Shown in pieces: positions 24,655-33,033 of a DNA stretch of 64,000 bases. Origin of the DNA: a virus. Position numbers and translations under genes: made by a program. The notes beneath the pieces were generated by a model, which was given only the letters and a program-made list of their open reading frames with translations, was not told the origin of the DNA and did no database searches. The DNA lies in the IMG/VR virus record IMGVR_UViG_3300008267_013251, positions 69,594 through 133,593 of that record; one strand, given 5' to 3'. The first letter of the stretch is position 1. Every line of letters begins with the position of its first letter.

Positions 24655-25566
24655 TTATATATTGCCAACGGATAGACTTAATTTGCCACCTATAATTTCT
24701 GCCTTTAAATACTTAATTGAATTTTCTCGTATTTGCCTTACTCTCTCCTTGGTCAATTTTAAATCTTTACTTATTTCTTTCAAAGTCCTCTTACTCTGCC
24801 CAAGCAAACCAAAACAATTTACTAGAACAAAATATTCACGCTCATCCTTTTCCTTGATGATTTGCAAAATTTTCTTTATGTCCGTATTAACTCCTTCAGC
24901 ATTTTCAAATGAAACTGAAGCGTTAAAATCATTTTCATCTATTTTTTCACCGAAAAAACCACTATCTAAATTTGTTGAGAAAGATTCATAAAACTTTTTA
25001 TCCGAAGCATGCTCTCTGAGAGTATTGTTCATTAACACCCAAATGCAGTAGGTGGAAAATTTAAAACCCCTTCTGAAATCAAAGCCATCAACAGCTTTAA
25101 TAATATTGATAAAACAATCACTTATAAGATCGTTTATATTATCACCATAGTAGTCTTTTCTTTTTTTCAAGACTTTAGCAGCCAAGCGTGTATTACAACG
25201 CACTAAGAAGTTTCTTAATGATATAGATTTTTGATGATAATATAATGTTTTTTGTTCGTTTTCAGATGTTTGATCTAACTCATATGCTTTGTAATGTTTA
25301 AAAGACATGTACTTGAAATAATTGAATTTCCTGAAAATGAAAAACTCTTGTTCTTTGCTAAGCAGAGGCTCACAATAAAACTGTCTAAGCTCTGGTGTGA
25401 CTTTTTGTATTTGCTTGTCAATTTGATCTTTCTTTTTATCGAAGTCTTGAATGCTTGGCATTTCTCCAGTAATTTCATCTATCATCGTATTGTCATCAAA
25501 AATGTCAAGATGCCAAAACTTGTAATTTTTCTTATTTATCTCTTGTTGGATTTCAGATATGCTCAT
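24655..25566 (-). CDS. RNA polymerase sigma-70 factor (primary-type)
   Basis: 303 aa. Region 1.2/2.1 (LLSKEQEFFIFRKFNYFKYM near 102), region 2 with NDLISDCFINIIKAVDGFDFRRGFKFSTYCIWVLMNN near 175 and region 4 with TLKEISKDLKLTKERVRQIR near 270 are the best conserved of the three sigma-like proteins here and resemble RpoD/RpoS class factors. Region 3 is short. It would recruit host RNA polymerase to phage promoters. AGAGGA precedes the ATG. Confidence 0.9.
   Translation of the reverse strand: MSISEIQQEINKKNYKFWHLDIFDDNTMIDEITGEMPSIQDFDKKKDQIDKQIQKVTPELRQFYCEPLLSKEQEFFIFRKFNYFKYMSFKHYKAYELDQTSENEQKTLYYHQKSISLRNFLVRCNTRLAAKVLKKRKDYYGDNINDLISDCFINIIKAVDGFDFRRGFKFSTYCIWVLMNNTLREHASDKKFYESFSTNLDSGFFGEKIDENDFNASVSFENAEGVNTDIKKILQIIKEKDEREYFVLVNCFGLLGQSKRTLKEISKDLKLTKERVRQIRENSIKYLKAEIIGGKLSLSVGNI
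24656..24663 (-). promoter_or_regulatory. Weak late-promoter-like box AATATATA
   Basis: Two mismatches to TATAAATA, with AGTC between it and ATG 24651 (4 bp). It overlaps the stop of the sigma gene. Confidence 0.25.
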
Positions 25567-25649
25567 GTTTTCCTCTAAGATAAATTCAAAACAAATGTTT
25601 GAATATTAAAATTATTATTTATCTTAGATGTATTTGCGTCAACTAAAAT

Positions 25650-26900
25650 TTATGATTTTAGTATTTTTTTCCAACTTCTTTCAACATCTTGTTCTGTTAT
25701 TTTCAAATTCTGTCCTTTGTACTTGTCTATATTGAAACTAAAGTCAAACAAAACTTTTTCGATGACTTGCTTTAATCCTCTTGCTCCTGTTTCGAACCCA
25801 TATGCAATTTTTGCAATCTTTTCTAATGCCAGACGATCAAAATCCAAATCTACATCATCATACTTGTAGGACTTTTTATATTGGTTGACTAACGAATTTT
25901 TTGGCTCCAACAATACATGCAATAAATCATCAACTTGCAACTTTTCTAGCTTCTGAATTAATGGGAATCTACCCACGAACTCTGGAATCATGCCGAAGTA
26001 CACCAAATCTTCTGGCAAGACTTCCAATTCTTCATCGGCCTTATGAACCGTACCAAACCCCATTCTTTGGCCATTTCTTCTTTGTACAATATCTTCTAAG
26101 CCAACGAATGTTCCACCCACTATAAAAAGTATATTTGATGTATCAATCTGCAAAAACTTTTGTTCTGGATGTTTACGGCCCCCTTGAGGCATCACATTAC
26201 ATACTGTTCCTTCTATGATTTTAAGCAGACCCTGCTGCACACCCTCTCCACTAACATCCTTGGTTATTGAAACATTATTCCTACTTTTTGCTATCTTATC
26301 AATTTCATCGATGTAAATTATACCTTTTTCGGTCTTTTTTATATCATATTCTGAGTTTCTGTAAAGTGATGTAATAAGGCTTTCAACATCCTCTCCGACA
26401 TAACCTGCTTCTGTTAATGATGTTGCATCTCCTATTGCCAAGGGCACATCAAGAAATTCTGCTAGTTTTTTGATGAGTAAAGTCTTTCCTGATCCTGTTG
26501 GCCCAACCAAAAGAACATTGCTTTTTTCAATCTTTACATCTTTGAATGGGCACAACTTGTCGCTTTTAGGGGAAAATATTCTTTTATAATGGTTTGCGAC
26601 AGATATAGCTAGCGCACACTTCGCATTGTTTTGACCAATTACATGTTGGTCTAAATGTTCTTTTATCTGCCGTGGTACAATTTGTGATAATTTCTTGGTA
26701 ACAGACTGTGAAGAAAAAGACTTTTTCTCTCGATCAAATTTGTAAGTAAAAATATGCTCACATGTATTATGGCAAACAGAACATATACAAACGGAATTGC
26801 CTAAAGCATTTCCTTCAATTAGAAAGCCAACTTCTTTGGTTGTTTTGCCACAAAAAGCACAACGAGGGGGTGCTTTCTTGATTGTTTTTCTCTTTTGCAT
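25650..26900 (-). CDS. clpX: ClpX, ATP-dependent unfoldase subunit
   Basis: 416 aa, full length for ClpX (424 in E. coli). N-terminal zinc finger with CAFC and CSVC pairs (residues 16-45), Walker A GPTGSGKT near 130, pore loop GYVGED near 165, Walker B IIYIDEID near 195, [18 protein letters not shown] near 210, RKH loop near 235 and an MGFG loop near 275 in place of IGF that docks on ClpP, then GRFPL and an AAA+ lid. All functional parts appear intact. No ClpP gene lies in the window, so it may work with host ClpP or alone on phage substrates. Confidence 0.95.
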   Translation of the reverse strand: MQKRKTIKKAPPRCAFCGKTTKEVGFLIEGNALGNSVCICSVCHNTCEHIFTYKFDREKKSFSSQSVTKKLSQIVPRQIKEHLDQHVIGQNNAKCALAISVANHYKRIFSPKSDKLCPFKDVKIEKSNVLLVGPTGSGKTLLIKKLAEFLDVPLAIGDATSLTEAGYVGEDVESLITSLYRNSEYDIKKTEKGIIYIDEIDKIAKSRNNVSITKDVSGEGVQQGLLKIIEGTVCNVMPQGGRKHPEQKFLQIDTSNILFIVGGTFVGLEDIVQRRNGQRMGFGTVHKADEELEVLPEDLVYFGMIPEFVGRFPLIQKLEKLQVDDLLHVLLEPKNSLVNQYKKSYKYDDVDLDFDRLALEKIAKIAYGFETGARGLKQVIEKVLFDFSFNIDKYKGQNLKITEQDVERSWKKILKS

Positions 26901-26945
26901 AAATCAAATTTAATTCGTAACTTTGACATATGCAACTAAATTTAT

Positions 26946-27320
26946 TCATCGCAATTTGAAAGTTAAATCATTGTCTTCCTTTACGATGAGCCCTTGTGTT
27001 TTCAAACAACTCAATCTGGATTTCAACATGCTACGAAAAACTTTTTGCGATGCCATCGACTTATATCCAGAGTTTAAAACAAACAACATAATCGATGAAA
27101 AAGTTAAACCATCAGGTGAACTTTTTAATGCATTTAAAATTGTGCTATCAAGGCTGTCTGGGTTCTTTGCTCCTTTCGGACGACCCGGACCTTTTCTTGT
27201 ATTCACCTCAACTGTGCATGGATAGAAAGTATCAATAAGAGAATGAATTGTTGCCAACTCGCTCTCCAGCTGATTCTTCTTATTCATCAAGTAAGAAAAG
27301 GATAACCCTATCTGCTTCAT
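26946..27320 (-). CDS. AT-hook / winged-helix-like DNA-binding protein
   Basis: 124 aa. An N-terminal helix, then an AT-hook-like RKGPGRPKGAKN (residues 43-54), then a helical domain with LSSPDG-type turn and SRLSCLKTQGLIVKEDN that looks like a winged-helix recognition end. AGGAT precedes the ATG. It is placed between sigma-like gene 27325 and clpX, suggesting regulation. The AT-hook is minor-groove binding in A/T tracts; function inferred. Confidence 0.55.
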   Translation of the reverse strand: MKQIGLSFSYLMNKKNQLESELATIHSLIDTFYPCTVEVNTRKGPGRPKGAKNPDSLDSTILNALKSSPDGLTFSSIMLFVLNSGYKSMASQKVFRSMLKSRLSCLKTQGLIVKEDNDLTFKLR

Positions 27321-27324
27321 TTTT

Positions 27325-28116
27325 TTATCCTACTATCCTAGCAAATTCTGGAATTGCTTGCGGATTATCCACTATGAACTGTTTGATCTTCTTTTTAGCC
27401 ATGTTGAGAGTTCTGAAATCCGTAGGCCTGCTTTTCTTTATTGCAACAAAGTTGTTAATTTCAAACATCTGCTTTTCCGTAATTTTTGCTTGCGGAGCAA
27501 TTGTTTGCAAAAAATCAACAATGCTTATCGTTACCTCATTCATTCTTGGGTCTATGATAGAATTTTCAAAAGAATCCTTGAACAGCGACCCGCTAGAACC
27601 AGAAGAATTGCAGTCGCTAAATAAGGAGATTTTACTCCACTTGCTATCCTTCTTTTCTCTAGAAACTCGTTTTTTATAAATAGTAATATTATTTCTGATT
27701 CCATTGATAGCAAAAGTTGTGAATTTTATATCTTCTCTTGTATATTTCCACACGCTATTTCGCAACCCTTCCATGCAGAATTGCTTTAACTCAGCCATAC
27801 TATCGATCTTGCCTTTCTTTTTACCTATCTCATGATATATTGCAGGTACATATTGTCTAATTAAAAATGATTCAACAGATGCCGGATAAAGCATCTTGTC
27901 CCTATTTTCTGTATAAAATTTACCTAAAAACTTTTGTGCTAGTTTTTGTTTTTCTGTCAAAAATTTGACAAAATAGAAGAATCCATAACGATATCCAACA
28001 TTATGCTCGTTGAGTAACAACTTATTCTTTTTGTCTTTCCTGATCCTCTTAATTTTCTCTGTACATGCAGCAATAAGCCTGTTTGCTTCTGCCAGCTTGA
28101 TATAGTCAACATCCAT
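27325..28116 (-). CDS. Divergent sigma-70-like factor (third)
   Basis: 263 aa. A region-2-like block (MAELKQFCMEGLRNSVWKY, then REDIKFTTFAINGIRNNI; residues 105-145) aligns with the protein at 20937. The C-terminal 60 residues are helical (NMAKKKIKQFIVDNPQA) and could be region 4. Region 4 is less clear than in the 24655 protein. GGAGG precedes the ATG. It may be an early or late specificity factor. Confidence 0.6.
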   Translation of the reverse strand: MDVDYIKLAEANRLIAACTEKIKRIRKDKKNKLLLNEHNVGYRYGFFYFVKFLTEKQKLAQKFLGKFYTENRDKMLYPASVESFLIRQYVPAIYHEIGKKKGKIDSMAELKQFCMEGLRNSVWKYTREDIKFTTFAINGIRNNITIYKKRVSREKKDSKWSKISLFSDCNSSGSSGSLFKDSFENSIIDPRMNEVTISIVDFLQTIAPQAKITEKQMFEINNFVAIKKSRPTDFRTLNMAKKKIKQFIVDNPQAIPEFARIVG

Positions 28117-28238
28117 GTTTACACCTCCTTTGACTTGCTAGAATAATTTACTAAATCACCAACGAAATGGCAACTTGAAGAAAAAACTTGTCTTGCTCAA
28201 ATATTTGAATAAAATGGTTAATCAAGGGAGGATTGACA

Positions 28239-28445
28239 ATGCTTGTGTTGACCAGAAAAGAAGATGAAAAAATTACTATTCGCTGCCCAGATGGCTCATT
28301 TATCAACATAACAATTTGTAGGATAGATGATAACAGAAAAGTCAGAATAGGTATCGATGCAGACAATCGATATAAAATTACTAGGACCGAACTCATAAAA
28401 AGGTCTAATCAGACAGAAACAGAATTCTTCAAAAAATACGAATAG
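28239..28445 (+). CDS. csrA: CsrA/RsmA-like RNA-binding regulator
   Basis: 68 aa from ATG 28239. MLVLTRKEDEKITIRCPD and KVRIGIDADNRYKITRTEL match CsrA, including the LTR/R RNA-contact and the RIGI strand of the dimer. CsrA binds GGA in 5' leaders and blocks or protects translation. Its own leader has GGGAGGATTG over the ribosome site, so autoregulation is possible. A C-terminal extension of about 8 acidic/Lys residues is unusual. A terminator follows. Confidence 0.85.
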   Translation: MLVLTRKEDEKITIRCPDGSFINITICRIDDNRKVRIGIDADNRYKITRTELIKRSNQTETEFFKKYE

Positions 28446-28456
28446 CTAGCAAAATA

Positions 28457-28487
28457 AAAACCCTTGTTAGGCAACGACAAGGGTTTT
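28457..28487 (+). terminator. Rho-independent terminator
   Basis: Stem AAAACCCTTGT / ACAAGGGTTTT around a TAGGCAACG loop, then TTATTTTTTTTT. It follows csrA and overlaps the end of the convergent 28467 gene. Confidence 0.8.
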
Positions 28488-28751
28488 TATTTTTTTTTCA
28501 AATTCTTGCAAAGTTAAGCAATCAATTTCATACGCTTCTAATATTATTTCAAAGTCTGCATCATCAAGTTGCATTTCAAATTTGAATTGCTTTAGGTTGG
28601 TGTATTGCTTTTTTTTCAAGATTTTATAAGCAGCTAAAAGTATATTTTTTCTTGAACTTTCTATTATTTTATTACATTTTGGGCACAATATAAACCCATC
28701 TATAAGTCTTTCAGGTAAAATATCTGCACAAAATGGACAGTATGATATCAT
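28467..28751 (-). CDS. Zinc-ribbon protein
   Basis: 94 aa from ATG 28751. Two Cys pairs (CPFC near residue 5 and CPKC near 23) form a zinc ribbon; the rest is helical (AAYKILKKKQYTNLKQF). A TATAAATA box lies 6 bp before the ATG. Probably nucleic-acid or protein binding. Function unknown. Confidence 0.65.
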   Translation of the reverse strand: MISYCPFCADILPERLIDGFILCPKCNKIIESSRKNILLAAYKILKKKQYTNLKQFKFEMQLDDADFEIILEAYEIDCLTLQEFEKKIKTLVVA

Positions 28752-28757
28752 CAAAAT

Positions 28758-28765
28758 TATTTATA
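28758..28765 (-). promoter_or_regulatory. T4-late-like promoter box TATAAATA
   Basis: Exact TATAAATA on the minus strand with ATTTTG between box and ATG 28751. Confidence 0.5.
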
Positions 28766-28769
28766 CAAC

Positions 28770-28810
28770 GGCAAACAAATGTGCAGAAAAAATCTGCACA
28801 TTTGTTTGCC
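28770..28810. repeat. Perfect 18-bp inverted repeat (hairpin)
   Basis: GGCAAACAAATGTGCAGA, a 5-nt A loop, then its perfect reverse complement. It lies directly upstream of the TATAAATA box and after the ParB-like gene stop. It lacks a T run on the minus strand, so it may stabilise RNA ends or act as a weak terminator for the upstream gene. Confidence 0.7.
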
Positions 28811-28821
28811 AAAAAAACCAA

Positions 28822-30048
28822 TTATATGACTAAGCCTTTGTTCTCAAAGACACCATTCCATCTATTCAGGAAAGACTCACAATCTTCTTGGTTTTCAATT
28901 ACAGCGTTCAGCAGTTCCTTAGCAAAGTCTAAAACTATTGGCTGGACTACTGAATTTTTTTCTAAAAGCATCTTCTCCATGGGCTGAATCCATTTAGATA
29001 CGATATCTGTATAGGATACACCATGCTCATCAATTGATACTTTCTCAGAAGATTTGCTAGGTTTGCTGTTCCTTTTGCCAATGTTGCTTTTAGCTGGAGG
29101 AGGAACAACATTTCTACCAGACACCCTAGTTTCAATATGATTAATTGCTTCTTTCTGCTTTTCCTCTTGCTGTCGATAGTTTTCGATCAAAGCATCAGCA
29201 GCTTCCTCTGCCGATTCATCTCCACTATGGCTTGCCTGCGCTTTTTCAGCCAAGGCATTCTCGATCTTCTTTTTTGTGGAAATAATACTTCGAGCTTGTT
29301 TTTGCTTTTTAACTAGGCTTTCTTGTTCAGCTTTGGTATAAGCTTCTTTGAAAGCAGCTAATCGCTCGGCTCTTGTTTCGAACATAGACAGCTTCTTGGC
29401 AGCAGAAATATTCATTCTGTTGCTAAACAAAGCATCTAAAATATCAAAATCTTCTGCTAACTTATCAAGTAAAGACCTGACATTATCAAGCCATTGTTGG
29501 TTATTTCCAGTCATTTCAAGGATTTTGTTGTCGGGAATTTCTTTCTCTCGACAATATTGAACAAATTTGTATTCAGTACCAGCACCAAACTTCACCTTGG
29601 TTTTATCTTCTTCAAATGCCATGACATAACAGTCAAGCTCATCAATATCTTCATATAAACGGATAAACACTTGGGAGTAAAGTTCATCGGCAGGTACCTT
29701 GGACCCAATAGCCTGATCATAACAATCGGCCTGTTCAGCAATCAGTTCTTTGATTGCAAGCAACCTTCTATGACCATTAATCAGGTGAATCTTGTTGTTC
29801 TTGATTCTGCCTATGAGCGCCGTCAGCAACCCCCGCTCTTGAATTGACTTCTTCAGAGCGTTTATTTCCTCAACGGAACAGCCGTTGGCTGAGTACTCAA
29901 ATGTTTCTGTAAAAGAACGAGGATTGATGAATGTCAAATCTGACGCATGTCCCTCTGCGTCCATTTCATCGGAAGTTTTTTCTATGATTATATTGTTGAT
30001 ATCAACTTTATAAAAATTATCAGCTAACTTCAAAGCTCCGTCCATCAT
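28822..30048 (-). CDS. ParB-like nuclease/partition-domain protein
   Basis: 408 aa. ParB/Srx-type N-terminal domain with EEINALKKSIQERGLLTALIG and HLINGHRRLLAIKEL (residues 60-105); GHRR is the conserved ParB C-motif for CTP/DNA binding. A middle helix-turn-helix like region (KILEMTGNNQQWLDNVRS near 190) follows, then a long Lys/Glu/Ala-rich coiled region (260-320) and a C-terminal domain. Such proteins in phages may help partition, regulate transcription or cut DNA. No ParA here. GGAGG precedes the ATG. Confidence 0.75.
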   Translation of the reverse strand: MMDGALKLADNFYKVDINNIIIEKTSDEMDAEGHASDLTFINPRSFTETFEYSANGCSVEEINALKKSIQERGLLTALIGRIKNNKIHLINGHRRLLAIKELIAEQADCYDQAIGSKVPADELYSQVFIRLYEDIDELDCYVMAFEEDKTKVKFGAGTEYKFVQYCREKEIPDNKILEMTGNNQQWLDNVRSLLDKLAEDFDILDALFSNRMNISAAKKLSMFETRAERLAAFKEAYTKAEQESLVKKQKQARSIISTKKKIENALAEKAQASHSGDESAEEAADALIENYRQQEEKQKEAINHIETRVSGRNVVPPPAKSNIGKRNSKPSKSSEKVSIDEHGVSYTDIVSKWIQPMEKMLLEKNSVVQPIVLDFAKELLNAVIENQEDCESFLNRWNGVFENKGLVI

Positions 30049-30105
30049 TGTGTCCTCCTTGATGAATTAAAACCCCGTTTTAAAATACCGGACCAAAAAA
30101 AATAG

Positions 30106-30882
30106 TCAACTCACCAAGAATTTTTTACGGTCCTGTTCATAAACCTTCAAGTTATTTTTTAGCAACTCCATGTAAGAGTTATTTTCATTGACCAGCTTAG
30201 TAATAGTTGACCCGCCCTCATGATATACAAAGCTAGAGTTGCTGTAAAATTGTGGAAACCCAGCTTTTCTACATTTGTCTCCAAATAACTCATGTTCGTA
30301 CCAACAAAGTGGATATTCCGGGAGACCGCCTAATATGTTAAAAATTTGCTTGTTTATTAAAGTACAAATGAAAGGCGAGTTGGTATCGGTAAATTTTTCT
30401 GGAGGTAATTCAGCTGATTGGTTTTTCTGTAAGAATTTCAATCTAGAATTCATAGGATTATTTGTTACACTACAGATAGTTGCTATGTTTTCATTTCTTA
30501 ATTTATAAAAATCATTGCACAAATTCCAAAGAAAATTAGGCTCAACAACTTTGGTATCGCTATGCATCACACAAGCTACACTTGATTTGGATTGGCGTAT
30601 TCCTTCGTTAACTGCTGCCCCAAATCCAACAGGTCTGTCAAACTGAATTAAATGGACACCTGTAGTTTTTGTAAAGTTCGTAATAAATGATTTGTTTTTG
30701 GAGGCATCATCTACAAGGTATATTTCGCATCTAGGTTTTTTTACTTTTTCAAAAATAGATTGCAACAATTCAATAACTCTTGAATTCTCGTCACGAAATG
30801 GAATGATAATATCAACAAAAAAATCTGTAACACTAAACCTAGCCTGATACTTAAATGTTTTACCCTTCAAATTGTCTTGCAT
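30106..30882 (-). CDS. Glycosyltransferase family 2
   Basis: 258 aa. VDIIIPFRDENSRVIELL near residue 20, CEIYLVDDASKN near 51, VGFGAAVNEGI near 83 and VACVMHSDTKVV near 98 (HSDT in place of DxD) are the GT2 order. The C-terminal CHKPxxY-type acceptor part has LCWYEHELFGDKC. No membrane helix. Similar GT2 fold to the 45889 protein. Overlaps the 30860 gene. Confidence 0.85.
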   Translation of the reverse strand: MQDNLKGKTFKYQARFSVTDFFVDIIIPFRDENSRVIELLQSIFEKVKKPRCEIYLVDDASKNKSFITNFTKTTGVHLIQFDRPVGFGAAVNEGIRQSKSSVACVMHSDTKVVEPNFLWNLCNDFYKLRNENIATICSVTNNPMNSRLKFLQKNQSAELPPEKFTDTNSPFICTLINKQIFNILGGLPEYPLCWYEHELFGDKCRKAGFPQFYSNSSFVYHEGGSTITKLVNENNSYMELLKNNLKVYEQDRKKFLVS

Positions 30883-31270
30883 AAATTTCCAAGTTGCCTT
30901 TCCAGTTCGGTGAGTTCATATCACACAGATAATATCCAAGGTCACCAAATTGCTTCTTATCTTTTTCGGATAATGCGTAAAATAATAAAATTTTGGGGCA
31001 GTCTATTAGAGTCTTTGTCTTAATTCTTAACTGCGGAAAGAATTTAGCTGGATCGAAATCAAATCTTGAATTCGTCAAAGACCTTGTTATGCCTTCTAAC
31101 TTTACTTCCTTAATTTCTTCGGTATCAATCAAAACAAAATTTGGCTGGGGAAATAACTTTTTAAAACTTTGACTGAAGTCAACTGCATCCTTCAATTTAA
31201 TTTTATTGTAAGCAAAACATGCCAAAATAAAATTTTTTGGAACAATTTCTTCAATCATGTGATCGTGCAT
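30860..31270 (-). CDS. Hypothetical protein
   Basis: 136 aa, alpha/beta in look (FILACFAYNKIKL, PNFVLIDTEEIKEV, PKILLFYALSE). Could be linked to the GT2 gene it overlaps by 23 bp. No family recognised. The start is at ATG 31270; an in-frame ATG four codons on is also possible. Confidence 0.6.
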   Translation of the reverse strand: MHDHMIEEIVPKNFILACFAYNKIKLKDAVDFSQSFKKLFPQPNFVLIDTEEIKEVKLEGITRSLTNSRFDFDPAKFFPQLRIKTKTLIDCPKILLFYALSEKDKKQFGDLGYYLCDMNSPNWKGNLEIYARQFEG

Positions 31271-31271
31271 A

Positions 31272-31901
31272 TTAATTTTGATTCTCTAATTCAACATTCC
31301 AGTAAGCTGAATCTAGCCATTGTTTCCAAGATTCATAATAAATATTCATCCTTAAATCTCTCAACCTCGGCTTGATTGGCGTTTTATTGAGTGCCATTCC
31401 ATGTGGAAATCGTGCGTGAGTCACCTCATGAAGTGAACGATTACCTTTAATTGAGTTACAAAGCGTACAAGAAAGGACACAATTTTCCCATGTAGTTTTG
31501 CCACCCTTAGATTTGGGAACGATATGATCTATGGTTAACTCTTCACTTCCCGGTCGAATACCACAATACTGACACTTGTAATCATCTCTTTTGAAAATAT
31601 TGGCTCTAGAAAAAATCACAATTTGCTTGGGGAATTTATCGTATTTAGTAAGCCTTATAATTTGAGGTATTTTAAATGAAAATGATACAGTTTTAATAGC
31701 ATCATTTTCATTTTCTGGCTTAATCTGAGACCATTCTTCCCAAGTATAAGGCACACAAGACTCATCTATAATCAAAGCCTTTTTTTTACCATTTTTATCG
31801 GCTGAAAACAAAAGATTCAACGCCTTATAAACAGGACTAGTCCCTATAACTGTCCAGCTTTTGTTTAGCACCAAAACAGGCTTGGTAAGTTTTTCAAGCA
31901 T
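31272..31901 (-). CDS. HNH endonuclease
   Basis: 209 aa. The HNH block near residue 115 reads KCQYCG, TIDHIVPKSKGG and NCVLSCTLCNSIKGN: two CxxC zinc pairs and the catalytic His and Asn. The N-terminal 100 residues (LVLNKSWTVIG, TVSFSFKIPQIIRL) match the McrA-type/phage HNH family. ATG 31901 is chosen since TATAAATA ends 5 bp before it; a longer frame runs upstream. It could be a free-standing homing nuclease or a processing nuclease. Confidence 0.85.
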   Translation of the reverse strand: MLEKLTKPVLVLNKSWTVIGTSPVYKALNLLFSADKNGKKKALIIDESCVPYTWEEWSQIKPENENDAIKTVSFSFKIPQIIRLTKYDKFPKQIVIFSRANIFKRDDYKCQYCGIRPGSEELTIDHIVPKSKGGKTTWENCVLSCTLCNSIKGNRSLHEVTHARFPHGMALNKTPIKPRLRDLRMNIYYESWKQWLDSAYWNVELENQN

Positions 31902-31906
31902 TAACA

Positions 31907-31914
31907 TATTTATA
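31907..31914 (-). promoter_or_regulatory. T4-late-like promoter box TATAAATA
   Basis: Exact TATAAATA on the minus strand, TGTTA, then ATG 31901 of the HNH gene. Confidence 0.5.
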
Positions 31915-31950
31915 AATCTCGACAATTGTTCTAAAAATATATATTTATAT

Positions 31951-32421
31951 TTATTCGTCAAACCATTTAGTGGTTCTTAAGTAGAACGACCTGAATGGTA
32001 TCACATATGAATTGCCATCACTAAAAATAATATGATGCTCATAGAAATCCTTCTTCAGATGAAACTCATCATAAAGCCAAACTGCCGGTTCTTCTGAAGA
32101 AAAACCCATGCCTGAAAATAAATCAAGTTCAGGCTGATATGGCATATCGTATGAAATGTATAAAATTTGATTATCGGATTGCTTGCCAATCACAAAAAAG
32201 TATTCTTCTGTTTTATAGTTATTTGCTCTACAGAAAACGGGGCAACCAAGAAGAGTATGATGCTCGTAGAAATATACTACATTTTCAGGCAGTCTTTCTC
32301 TGATTTCATCAAAGTTATCTTGCAAAGAATCCATTCTTTGATTCCATGTTTTTTCAAATTGATCAGTTTGGCTGTCAATATCGTTCATGGAATTAATAAT
32401 ATCTGCCGTTATGAATCGCAT
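31951..32421 (-). CDS. Hypothetical protein
   Basis: 156 aa with GGGAG before the ATG. Helical N-terminus, then sheet segments with aromatic residues (ENVVYFYEHHTLLGCPVF, VIGKQSDNQILYISYDMP). No family recognised. Confidence 0.65.
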   Translation of the reverse strand: MRFITADIINSMNDIDSQTDQFEKTWNQRMDSLQDNFDEIRERLPENVVYFYEHHTLLGCPVFCRANNYKTEEYFFVIGKQSDNQILYISYDMPYQPELDLFSGMGFSSEEPAVWLYDEFHLKKDFYEHHIIFSDGNSYVIPFRSFYLRTTKWFDE

Positions 32422-32480
32422 TGCTTACTCCCTTTTAATTCATAATTATTATATCCTTATTTCGAGCTTATGCCATAATA

Positions 32481-32732
32481 CTAATGTCTATTTTTATAAT
32501 TACGGCCTGATCGATTCTTAAGGCGATTATTTGATTTCATAAAACGACTGCCACATTTGTCACAAAGGCACTTTACACCCATTGGATTATTTGGACCTTT
32601 AGCACTATCTCCAAGATATTCAGCATGAATTAAACCGCCACAATTACACTTAACAGGATATCCCTGCCAGCATTCATCACAGCGACAATTACCTCTACTA
32701 TGTTTTCCCGTGTTAATTTCCAAGATGTCCAT
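32481..32732 (-). CDS. Zinc-ribbon protein
   Basis: 83 aa with eight Cys in pairs: CRCDEC, CNCGG, CLCDKCG, a likely double zinc ribbon, then a basic Asn/Arg tail (NNRLKNRSGRNYKNRH). GGTGG precedes the ATG. Probably binds nucleic acid. Not assigned. Confidence 0.65.
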   Translation of the reverse strand: MDILEINTGKHSRGNCRCDECWQGYPVKCNCGGLIHAEYLGDSAKGPNNPMGVKCLCDKCGSRFMKSNNRLKNRSGRNYKNRH

Positions 32733-32746
32733 CTTTCCACCATTTC

Positions 32747-32983
32747 TTATTCTTCGTCTTGGTTATCATTTTGCAAATTGTTATTTTTTTGAGAAACATC
32801 ACCAAAACTGTGGTTCAACAAAATTTTCTGATATGATAATACGAGAGAAAATGCCTCTTCTCTCGTAAATCCAGAATTCATCAATAATTCAAAATATGTA
32901 CCAAGCATCGTAGCCATGGTATTGAAACCAGTTGATGCTTGATCAAAAGAATGAATTCTCTTTAAAAAATCAGGGTCGTTCAT
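32747..32983 (-). CDS. Small helical hypothetical protein
   Basis: 78 aa, helical (FNTMATMLGTYFELLMNSGFT, REEAFSLVLSYQKILL) with an Asn/Gln/Asp/Glu-rich tail. AAAGG precedes the ATG. No family recognised. Confidence 0.6.
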   Translation of the reverse strand: MNDPDFLKRIHSFDQASTGFNTMATMLGTYFELLMNSGFTREEAFSLVLSYQKILLNHSFGDVSQKNNNLQNDNQDEE

Positions 32984-33021
32984 ATAAGCCTTTATTTGAC
33001 AATAATATTATAACAATCAAT

Positions 33022-33029
33022 CATAAATA
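33022..33029 (+). promoter_or_regulatory. Late-promoter-like box CATAAATA
   Basis: One mismatch to TATAAATA, then TTGC and ATG 33034. No ribosome site. The same TTGC-ATG follows the box at 52998. Confidence 0.45.
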
Positions 33030-33033
33030 TTGC

